Origin: Sycobia sp. Sy_11
Taxonomy: Eukaryota > Arthropoda > Insecta > Hymenoptera > Epichrysomallidae
Assembly (NCBI GenBank): GCA_018907035.1
Contig: JACCIC010000123.1
Coordinates: forward strand, 496,001 to 560,000
DNA length: 64,000 nt
Direction of reading: 5' to 3'
The position numbers and the translations under genes are program-made. The notes below the pieces were generated by a model. It was not told where the DNA came from. It saw only the letters and a program-made list of their open reading frames with translations, and made no database searches. Shown here piece after piece: positions 11,265 through 19,925 of this stretch (its first letter is position 1; the number at the start of each line of letters is the position of its first letter).

Positions 11265-11730
11265 ACTCCCCCACCCCCTACACCGTTCCGTTTAATAATA
11301 TTTTATCCCAACAGGTAGAGGGAATGATACCTCCGGGTAGGAATCCCTGCGGGGAGGGGTTTTAGTCGGTAGGCATGCGAGCAAAGGCTCCATGAATCCG
11401 ACACTACCTCTCTTAGAGAGGTATCTTTAGAAGATTTCCCCTCCCCGCGTCACAAAAAAAAACGAATGTTCATATCCAACTTTGGGATTCATATCCTAAA
11501 GGAGGTGTAACGTTAGTCGGTATTACCTTTTTTGTTCTTCAGGTTAAGCTGACACTACTTTCACACCTTTATGGATATCTTTTGATTTTTGGGAATTTTA
11601 TTTTCTCTTACGTAGGAAATCTCTCTCTCTCTCTCTCTCTCTGTCTTTCTTCTTCTCATATAAAATGGTTCTGTATGCCAAATCATACTGAATATAGTTT
11701 ATGACGACAAATTATATTTTTATTTTTATA
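11265..11730 (+). repeat. Duplicated segment, copy 1 (with 12160-12650)
   Basis: The block runs from the Jockey 3' UTR through its poly(A) into unrelated flank (CATATCC..., TATGGATATCTTTTGATTTTTG, a (CT)n tract and AAATCATACTRAA). It is repeated in the same order at 12160-12650. Both copies hold the element and the same downstream flank, so the duplication happened after the insertion. Confidence 0.75.
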
Positions 11731-11828
11731 CGATAGATTAACTTCAGGATTGTGACAAGACACTATGTTCTTTTAGTTTGAACCAAAGAAATGATGGCAA
11801 AATATAGGGTTTTTTACCAATAACCTCG

Positions 11829-11867
<39 letters not shown>

Positions 11868-11869
<2 letters not shown>

Positions 11870-12090
11870 TAGCATCCCTCGTCTCGGCTTCGCCCGAGAT
11901 AATAATTTAACCGTTTTCATAAACATTTCAATAATATCTAAGTAAAAAGTACTCTTATATGTACAAATCTATATTTCTATAAATAATTGACCGTAATTTA
12001 CCTGTCGTCAGTTCTGTATAAAAAACTGCTTCAATGTAGCGCTCACTTCAAAAAGTTAATATTTTGCCAACTATTTTATACAGTCACACA
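11868..12090 (-). mobile_element. Helitron 3'-terminal fragment with an intact end signature
   Basis: On the minus strand it ends in CTCGGGCGAAGCCGAG, a perfect 6-bp-stem hairpin, followed by ACGAGGGATGCTAGT. The hairpin about 10 nt before a terminal CTAGT is the canonical Helitron 3' end. The end abuts a (TA)n tract (11833-11867), fitting insertion between A and T. The inner part matches 9012-9125 in inverted orientation. No coding region is attached. Confidence 0.75.
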
Positions 12091-12159
12091 CACATGCATA
12101 TTACATACAACTTTTATGGGAAAATCTGTACTTTCGAGTTCAAGCAGTAGAGCAAGATG

Positions 12160-12358
12160 TACTCCCCCACCCCCTACACCGTTCCGTTTAATAATATTTT
12201 ATCCCAACAGGTAAAGGGAACGATACCTCCGGGTAGGAATCCCTGCAGGGAGGGGTTTTAGTCGGTAGGCATGCGAGCAAAGGCTCCATGAATCCGACAC
12301 TACCTCTCTTAGAGAGGTGTCTTTAGAAGATTTCCCCTCCCCGCGTCAAAAAAAAAAA
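12160..12358 (+). mobile_element. 3' UTR copy of the Jockey-like element
   Basis: Close copy of 11265-11458, including CCTCCGGGTAGGAATCCCTG and the TCTCTTAGAGAGG hairpin, ending in a 17-base A run. It is part of the 490-bp duplication and not an independent insertion, because the flank beyond the poly(A) is duplicated too. Confidence 0.8.
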
Positions 12359-12526
12359 AAAAAATAAATAAATGATCATATTCAACTTTGGAATTCGTAT
12401 CCTAAAGAAGGTGTGAGGTTGGTAGGCATTATCTTTTTTTTCTTCAAATTAATCTGACACTATACTCACACCTTATGGATATCTTTTGATTTTTGTAAAT
12501 TTTATCTTCCTTATGTTAGAAAATCT

Positions 12527-12533
12527 CTCTCTC

Positions 12534-12589
<56 letters not shown>
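12527..12589. repeat. (CT)n microsatellite
   Basis: Nearly pure CT run; the paired copy at 11620-11642 is shorter, so the tract changed length after the duplication. Confidence 0.9.
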
Positions 12590-12731
12590 TTTTATAAGAT
12601 GGTTGTATGCTAAATCATACTAAAAATAATTTGTGAAAACAAATTATAAGAATAATTGGATATTTTTTGAACATTCTATTTTTTCTATGGAAGAAGAAAT
12701 TTGTATAATTATTTTTAAATATGAATTTAAA

Positions 12732-13005
12732 CAGAACGTTTAAATAAAAGCATCAAAATAACTAAATCATTTTTGAAAAGGTTTTAAAGTCTACAATTTT
12801 CAGATTTTTCCCTTGCTTATTGAATTGTCAAACATAAATCAAATTATCTTAATATTATAAGGGTTATTATGCAGAATGTTTAAATAAAAGCATCAAAATA
12901 ACTAAATAATTTCTGAAAAGGTTTTAAAGTCTACAATTTTCAGATTTTTCCCTTGCTTATTGAATTGTCAAACAAAAATCAAATTATTTTAATATTATAA
13001 GGGGT
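12732..13005. repeat. Tandem duplication of a 140-bp unit
   Basis: Two head-to-tail copies begin with CAGAACGTTTAAATAAAAGC (12732) and CAGAATGTTTAAATAAAAGC (12872). They differ at only a few positions. No coding content. Confidence 0.9.
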
Positions 13006-14690
13006 TTTCAGTATATATGTAGAGTTGTGGTCTTATCGATTTTTATTTAAAAAAATTAATTTTAAAAAATAATTAAAATTATTTAAATTAACATAGATCT
13101 ATATATACCATTTCATATAGCAAAAAATGTAAAATTCAATATAAATTGTTAGAAGTGGTATCCAATATAATTTGTGTTTTGTTTTTTTTACTAATATACA
13201 TTTGTGAATTATTAATTATTTAAGCAAACAAATTGAAGTTCATTTCTATTGGGGTCCCTCTTTGATACGTCAACAAGTACAACCTCCTAAAACAATTATT
13301 TATTTAACCTTTTGAAATCATGACCAAATTTCAAAATTTCAAATTCAAATGTTAATTTATAATTATAAAAATTGATACATTTATTTTGGCCATTAATTCC
13401 ATCAGCGATTCTACTACTTCTATATGAATTTATACTTTTCTTTATATAAATTAAATTTTCAACTACGTTACTTTGATCAATGTTATAGTTCTTTTTTTCG
13501 AATCTAAAACAAAGTTATTTCTTTGATTTTTTAAAATTATCCGATGTGTTTTGGCAATATAGGGTGTAATTGAAAATTTTATTTTAAAAAAGTGCTACGT
13601 GTCAAAAAATGACATTTCGTTTTTAAACGTTGTTTTTAAATTTTGTTTTCAATTGTATTAAACTGATGACTCCAATAACTTTTTCTATCATTCAAAAGTG
13701 GATTTTAAGATTGCAATTTCAAAATTTTTCAGTTCTGATGGATTTGGCAAACTGTACATTTAGGTGAAGTTAATTTTTGAAACGGAACGTAGATTTTCTT
13801 ACAATTATATTGATTAAATTGTTATATTTAAATATATATTTATATATATTTATATAAAATATATGCTTTAGTACTAAATACTTAAATAGTAAATATGCAT
13901 TACAAAATAATGTGTTACTCATTAAATATTTTATTATTTTAAATAAATATTTAAAAAGAGGAAACAAAGCAATTTATCTAAAATATGTAAATTTATAATC
14001 AATATAAATAAACTATCAAAAATACATTTTTTTTATTTCAAATATTTGAAAGATAGAAGGTATATATGTATTTCAGACAAACAATTTCGTTTTGAGAAAT
14101 ATTTTTTTTTCGTATAAATAAGTTGTACTTTATTTAAGAATGCAGAATTTTTTGTTCACATATTCTTGAAGATAACAGAATTAATAACAGAATTCAAGCA
14201 TTTTATTTATTTACATGATCTTTATTAAATTAATAAATAAGTTAATTGGATGTGTTACAGTTAGTTTTTGTTGGGATTAAGACGAAATATGCTGCGCAAT
14301 TTTTTATAAATGATTATTACTATAATGGAGATGGCTATAACATATAATAATATGTCAAATAATCGTTTAATATTTTTATAAATGCTGTTGAAAACTTCGA
14401 GCCCCTTGATCAAACAACAAGTCGGGATTTCCAAATCTTATAAAAGCTTTGCTCGCAGACGTAATAAATATTTTCGAATAAATTCAAAATTCTATTTGAA
14501 CCAGGGATTTTTTTAGAATATTGTACTGCATTTCTTTGAAATAAACCAAATTGCTAACTATTAAAGTGTTTAAATAAGTAAAGAAAAATATCATTTATAA
14601 TCAGCATTGATGAAAATTCAAATTCGAGTGATTTTGATAATTAAGTTCGCGGATAATACTTTTAAACGATTTTGAGTGCACGGCAAGTTG
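13006..14690. other. AT-rich spacer, nothing recognised
   Basis: No ORF of interest, no inverted repeats and no known element motif. Confidence 0.6.
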
Positions 14691-14754
14691 TTTGGCTCTA
14701 TTAAATGCTTAACTTTGGTATTCACCGCTAGGTGACGAACATATCCTTGGATCA

Positions 14755-14763
14755 CATATAAAA
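14755..14763 (+). promoter_or_regulatory. Possible TATA box of the Helitron gene
   Basis: ACATATAAAAGG lies about 75 bp upstream of the first Helitron frame. A CACCGCTAGGTGACG motif at 14724-14738 resembles the CCACTAGGTGGCG found in the isolated Helitron 5' fragments, suggesting this is the element's own 5' region. Weak evidence. Confidence 0.3.
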
Positions 14764-14837
14764 GGTTTAGCGAAGTTGAATCTACATATAACCAAGCCAA
14801 CGTCGAGATTTGTGCTTCTTGCTTAATTCACATAAAT

Positions 14838-15499
14838 TTGCTGATTAATTATTTTTTAATTGAAAATATCATAACCAGATCGTTGAAAAGTTCTCTTAGT
14901 AGGAATACTAGACATGCTGGACGACACGCTACATTACGATTATATGAGACTACTAATCAGAGTAATTTTAGACGTGTCCGAGAAAGACAGTCCATAGCTC
15001 TGCGTCGAGCTTCTACTGTTACTCAACAAACTGAATTTGAACTGCTGCATCTAATATTGCTGAATTAAGGACTGCAACTTTAAAATTTCGATCAGCTTTT
15101 GAATACGATCCTGCTTTTGATTACCTGCATATGAACTACTTACAAATTGGTGCAATGAACACAATATGCAATCATTGTTCAGCAAAAAAATGGAAAGGTG
15201 AAGCACCTACCATGTGCTGTTCTAGTGGCAAAATTTCACTTCCTCAACTTGAGTTGATAGAGCCTCTACGCGGATTAATATTAGGAACACATCCTTTGTC
15301 AAAAAATTTTCTTGCCAATATAAGGAAATATAATAGTTTGTTTCAAATGACCTCATTTGGAGCCAAGGAAATGGTAGAAGGTAATTTTATGCCTACATTT
15401 AAAATTCAGGGACAAGTTTATCATCGTATAGGAAGTTTATTTCCTGCTTCTGGTGAAAAAAAAACAATTTTTACAAATTTTTTTCATATCGGAAGCTGA
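14838..15499 (+). pseudogene. Helitron N-terminal region
   Basis: The first frame (14838-15068) is arginine-rich, as usual for these N termini. The next (about 15090-15499) holds the zinc-binding segment CNHCSAKKWKGEAPTMCC, followed by SLFQMTSFGA and FMPTFKIQGQVYHRIGSL, signatures of the Helitron N domain. The frame is lost at a run of nine A's (15456-15464). The correct reading continues in the next frame, which starts overlapping at 15453. Confidence 0.8.
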
Positions 15500-16712
15500 T
15501 CAAATTTCTCTACGAAATAATATTATTCTAAATTTAAACCTTGAGCTAATACAAATATTGCAAGATCTTTTATTAAAAAATAATAATGTAATAAAAGTAT
15601 TTAAATATAATATAGAACATAATAGGAACCTAGAGGATTTTAAATTAACAATTCATGCCGATCGCGTACCTGTCAACCAACACAGAGGTCGGTATAACTC
15701 TCGAACTATTAACGAAGTAGCTGTTATAATGGTTGATGATGATAAAGGACTTAGAGATATTGTTTTGCATTGTCGGCATGGGCCATTGCAGAAAGTTTCA
15801 GAATTACATCGTTCCTACGATGGTTTACAATATTATCTCATATTTTCTAGAGGCGAAGATGGTTATTGTTTAAATATTTCTCTAAATGATAATCCCCAGC
15901 GAAAAGTTTCATGTATGCAATTTTATGCATATAGATTTATGATAAGGAATAATAACGGTAACTTCTTGCATCATTATAAATCCTTATTGAATCAATATTG
16001 CGTTGATATGATGGCTAAAATGATATCTGAAAGATTAGCTTTTATTCGTTTCAATCAGCAAAAATTGCGAGCAGATGATTATATACATCTCCGAGATACT
16101 GTTGAGCAAGATGCTAATGTAAATCCTAAAAATATCGGCCAACGCAGAATTCTCCCATCATCAGTTACTGGATCTCCACGTTTTATGCATGAAAAATTAC
16201 AAGATGCTATGGCGTATGTGCGTAAATATGGAGGTCGAGATTTATTTATAACTTTTACGTGCAACCCTGAATGGCCTGAAATAAAGCAGGAACTATTTTC
16301 TGATCAAACGTCCAAAGATAGATATGATATTATTTCTAGAGTTTTTCATTTAAAAATAAAGAAATTAATGGACCTGATTACTAAAAAGGAAGTATTTAAT
16401 AAAGTTAATTGCTATTCACTCAGTATTAAATGGCAGAAACGAGGATTACCTCATAGTCATGTTTTGGTGTGGTTAGAAATTAAAATTCGACCAAATAAGA
16501 TCGATGTTATAATTTCTGCAGAGCTTCCGGACAAAAATATTGATCCAATACTATATGAAATGGTATGCAGACACATGTGTCACGGTCCATGCGGGGATAT
16601 GAATAGATCGTTACCATGCATGTTGAATGGAAAATGTTCCAAAAAATATACTCGAGCATTTATTTCTGATACTCAAACTTCAGATGATGGTTATCCCAGT
16701 TACCGCAGATGA
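15453..16712 (+). pseudogene. Helitron Rep nuclease, first part with HUH motif
   Basis: This is the longest open stretch of the element, 419 codons. In order it shows VSELHRSYDGLQY, the ERLAFIRFNQQKLR helix, GSPRFMHEKLQDAMAYVRKY, FITFTCNPEWPEI, and the metal-binding HUH box in GLPHSHVLVW (HSH at 16453-16461). A cysteine-rich segment, CRHMCHGPCG, follows. The open frame stops at TGA 16710-16712, after DGYPSYRR, where intact relatives continue. The same frame resumes for about 37 codons (SPENGSLT...IDNRWIVPY) before a frameshift near 16800. Confidence 0.88.
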
Positions 16713-16780
16713 AGTCCTGAAAACGGCAGTTTAACAGCAGCTTTACATATGCGAGGTAATTTAATTGATATAGACAATAG

Positions 16781-16864
16781 ATGGATTGTTCCATACTGTC
16801 TACTCCTCTTACGTTTTTCAATGCGCATCTAAACGTTGAGTTTTGTAATTCCGTGCAAGCTATC

Positions 16865-16918
<54 letters not shown>

Positions 16919-17536
16919 AAATATATTACCAATGGTTCAGACCAAGCTACAGTTTCTGTTGAAAATGAAAATGATGAAGTAAATCTATATCTTAATCGTC
17001 GATATATATGTTTATCCGAGGGTTACTGGAGATTTTATGATTTTTTAATTCATGTACGATATCCAATTGTCATTCATTTAGCAGTACTTTTAGAAAATTA
17101 TCAACGTGTTTACTTCACTGAAGAAAATATGCAACATGTTCTTAATGGTCCTCAGCAAACTACATTAACAGGTTTCTTTGAATTTTGTCGCTCGGATGAA
17201 TTTGCTAAAACATTGCTATATCCTGAAGTACCTAGCTATTATATTTGGCGAGGCAATAAATTTATTAGAAGGAAGCGTGGACTTACCGTTGAAGGATTTT
17301 CCGGAGTTAAAAAATACGATGCTTTGGGTAGAATATATACTATTCATCCAAATCAAAGTGAATGCTTTTATTTGCTTCTTTTAGTGCATAATATTAAAGG
17401 TCCTATCTCATTTAATGATTTAAAGACTGTTAATGGTGTTCTACAACAGACATTTCAAGCTGCGTGTGTTGCGCTTTGCTTAGTAGAAAATGATAGTCAT
17501 TGGAAGGATACTCTATTCGATGCTTCATTATACTAG
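16781..17536 (+). pseudogene. Helitron Rep nuclease, second part with expanded tyrosine motif
   Basis: After the frameshift the protein resumes with NAHLNVEFCNSVQAIRY. It then runs into a (TA)n-encoded Tyr-Ile repeat and returns to protein sequence with WKYITNGSDQ, NRRYICLSEGYWRFYDF and VYFTEENMQHVL. In intact Helitrons the repeat position holds Y-x3-Y with the two catalytic tyrosines. Here the last Tyr-Ile unit still gives Y-I-W-K-Y. The segment ends at TAG 17534-17536. Its downstream part leads into the linker before the helicase. Confidence 0.82.
16866..16916. repeat. (TA)n microsatellite inside the Rep coding frame
   Basis: A run of about 50 bp of TA codes for alternating Tyr and Ile and keeps the flanking frame open. 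It sits exactly at the catalytic tyrosine motif of the Helitron nuclease. Confidence 0.9.
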
Positions 17537-18385
17537 TCTTCGTCTAAATTAAGAGAATTATTTGCAATTGTATTAGTATTTTGTCATCCAGCTCAACCAT
17601 ATGTATTATGGGAAATGTTCCAGAAGGATTTTTGTCAAGATATTTTATATCAAATTCGTCGGCAAGCTAAAAATTTCGAAATAAATTTTTCAAATGAAAT
17701 ATTTAATAAAGGTCTTATTGAAATTGAAAATATTGTGATTTTGGTTTACCAACTCCTATACTTAAGAATCACGAGAACATAAATGCTCATGATGCAATTT
17801 TGTCACATAATTTTGATAGTGATGAATTAAAAAAATATGTAAAAACAAATATTCCTAAATTAGTAGCGGATCAATCCGAAGCATTTCGCATTATTTGTAG
17901 GAGTATAAATAACAATAATCCTATGATTTTTTTTTCTTAGATGCTCCTGGAGGTACGGGAAAACATTTTTGATAAATCTTCTTCTGGCTTAAATTAGGTC
18001 AACTGGAAATATTGCAATTGGGGTAGCTTTATCAGGTATTGCTGCTACACTTATACATGGTGAAAGAACTGCACATTCGACTTTTAAGTAACCATTAAAT
18101 GTTTCGTATAGACAACAATCAGTTTGTTCTATTCGTAAAAATAGATCTTTGGGTAGACTTCTGCAAGAAACTAAGCTTATAAGATGAGATGAATGCACAA
18201 TGAGTCATCGAGCTCATATTGAAGCCCTTAATCTAAGCCTGCAAGACATTCTCTCTTGCAGTAAATTAATGGGTGGAATAACTGTTGCTTTTGCAGGACA
18301 TTTTCGACAAACATTACCTGTCATTGCAAGAGGAACAAGTCTGAATCATCGCCAATATGGAAAAGCGTTCAAACGCTCAGATTAA
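17537..18385 (+). pseudogene. Helitron helicase, N-terminal motor motifs
   Basis: Linker sequence (FCHPAQPYVLWEMF and so on) reaches 17780 with stops and a shift, then the Pif1-type helicase begins. Walker A reads DAPGGTGKTFLINLLL (GGTGKT at 17949-17966). GNIAIGVALSGIAATLIHG and RTAHSTFK follow. The Walker B acidic pair DE is at 18188-18193, but the residue two before it is a stop (18185-18187) where intact copies have Trp. MSHRAHIEAL and GGITVAFAGHFRQTLPV (motif III, Asp of GDFRQ changed to His) complete this part. Confidence 0.82.
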
Positions 18386-18393
18386 CGACTAAT

Positions 18394-19209
18394 ATGAGAG
18401 TTCACCTTGGGGGAGTAAATGCTGACTTTTCTTTAAAGTTATTAACTATTGGAAATGGAACTGTTTTTAATAATCGTGGCTATATTTCTATAATCAATTA
18501 TAATATTGATACAATTTTATATACTGCAGATGATCTAATTTCTCACATTTATCCTCAAGTTGATTGCCTATTAGAAAAACCGTTTCAGTGGCTTTGCGAT
18601 AGATCGATAATTACGCCTCGAAATCTGTCTGCTCTTGAAATTAATAGTATTATTTTAGAAAAAGTTCAAGGTACATTTAAGGAATATACATCCATTGATA
18701 CTACTGTTAATACTGAAGATGTTATTCATTTTCCAACAGAGTTCTTAAATTCTTTAAATCCTGCAGGATTTCCACCACATATTCTTCGATTGAAATTAGG
18801 AGTTCTGATTATTTTACTACGAAACCTTAATCCTCCAAGGTTATGTAATGGCACGAGATTGCGAGTAAAGCCTATGAGGAATCATATTATTGAAGCGACT
18901 ATTTTAACTGGCCCAGCTGCAGGAGAGACGGCTCTGATACCCCGAATTCCAATGATCCCAACAGATTTACCATTTCAGTTGAAAAGATTGCAGTTTCCAA
19001 TAAAACTTTCTTTTGCGATTACAATTAAGAAACCCCAGGGACAACCATTTAAACATATCGGCATAGATTTATGATCAAATTGTTTTTTACATGGTCAATT
19101 ATATGTTGCACTTTCTAGAACTGGTAATTCTGAAAATCAATATATTTTATTACCACAAAATCTAACTGTTACAAAAAATATCATATATCCAGAAGTATTA
19201 TACTTTTAA
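18394..19209 (+). pseudogene. Helitron helicase, C-terminal part
   Basis: Conserved C-terminal Pif1/Helitron motifs occur in order: LRLKLGVLIILLRNLNPPRLCNGTRL (quoted region about 18787-18864), TILTGPAAGE, LIPRIPMIPTD and FAITIKKPQGQ (motif V/VI area; Lys where Asn is usual). The frame stops at 19072-19074. The expected final motif HGQLYVALSR follows in the same frame and reaches a stop near 19209. The gene therefore has an almost complete 3' end. Confidence 0.82.
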
Positions 19210-19598
19210 TATTAAAAGATTAAAAGATATCTTTTAATATTAAAAGATATTCTCGATTTGAATTTTATAATGGTTGCTAGAAATATACAAACAAGCAAAA
19301 TTCAGATAGTCGTATTATACCTTTAAACGTTATCGGGTTAGCTATACCTTCATATAAGAAATGTATATAATCATTGTATATGATTACGATAATCAATAAC
19401 AGACCCACGGTACGTACGAAGTTTTCAAATTCACTGATACACCACGTCATCTCCATTTTTCAATAATATAATACACGAGGGCACGGTTAGATCAACTCGT
19501 TCTCTCGGCTGTTTCACCTTATGATTGGTCCCCGTTTATTTATAATTTTTACTTTTCTCTTCCACCTTATCTCAGTCTCAATTATGTTCTTATTCTTA

Positions 19599-19600
<2 letters not shown>
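19210..19600. other. Spacer between Helitron gene and R1-A
   Basis: A palindromic AATATTAAAAGATATCTTTTAATATT-like stretch lies at about 19207-19247. I did not find a Helitron hairpin-CTRRT terminus here. Nothing else is recognised. Confidence 0.5.
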
Positions 19601-19654
<54 letters not shown>

Positions 19655-19656
19655 TT
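19601..19656. repeat. (TTA)n tract, 3' tail of R1-A
   Basis: On the minus strand this is an (AAT)n/(TAA)n tail following the 3' UTR, replacing a poly(A) tail. Confidence 0.85.
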
Positions 19657-19683
19657 CGGAGTCTGTAAATGCTGTTTATGCGT

Positions 19684-19731
19684 CTCCGATGGTCGTTCAG
19701 CAAGAATGGTCCTGAAAAACGACCACCGGAG
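19684..19731 (-). other. 3'-UTR hairpin of R1-A
   Basis: On the sense (minus) strand CTCCGGTGGTCGTT pairs with AACGACCATCGGAG across a 20-nt loop. This gives a 14-bp stem with one G-U pair, close to the (AAT)n tail. In related retrotransposons 3'-end structures are read by the reverse transcriptase. A role here is inference. Confidence 0.7.
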
Positions 19732-19925
19732 TATGTGCGACTCGACAGAAAACCCATGTCACTACGCACTAAACACATATCTCCGTGTTGCACCGAGACC
19801 AGCCCGGAACTGTTATACACATTACTTCAGCCTGGGCGGCAGTCCTTGCGTGGTCATTTCACGTTCATATCTTTCATTCCAGATTCTCATGCATACTCGA
19901 TATTACATTTACTCTTCATAGACTT

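Larger units (their letters stand above)
9585..11460 (+). mobile_element. Jockey-like non-LTR retrotransposon, 5'-truncated and internally deleted
   Basis: The element runs from inside the endonuclease domain to a poly(A) tail (about 11453-11460) and is flanked by a 13-bp target duplication. It carries the C-terminal part of an ORF2 in two pieces and a 3' UTR of about 300 bp containing GGTAGGCATGCGAGCAAAGG and a short TCTCTTAGAGAGG hairpin. It is much richer in GC than its surroundings. A second copy of its last 200 bp lies at 12160-12358. Clade assignment rests on the RT motifs described under the ORF entries. Confidence 0.8.
14838..19209 (+). pseudogene. Helitron Rep/helicase (RepHel) gene, decayed
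   Basis: The single rolling-circle transposase gene of a Helitron is readable over about 4.4 kb: a basic N-terminal segment, the Helitron N domain, the HUH Rep nuclease and a Pif1-type helicase. It is broken by frameshifts near 15470, 16800 and 17750 and in-frame stops near 16711, 17535, 17979, 18091, 18186, 18384 and 19074. In life the Rep part nicks and joins DNA with paired tyrosines and the helicase unwinds it in the nucleus. No terminal TC/CTRRT pair for this copy was found. The domain pieces are listed separately. Confidence 0.85.

Noticed and set aside
12732..13005. Tandem 140-bp repeats as a CRISPR-like array
   Set aside because: Only two long units, no spacers, and the genome is eukaryotic.
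16079..16264. Minus-strand frame antisense to the Helitron Rep gene
   Set aside because: Shadow of the Rep coding sequence with no features of its own.
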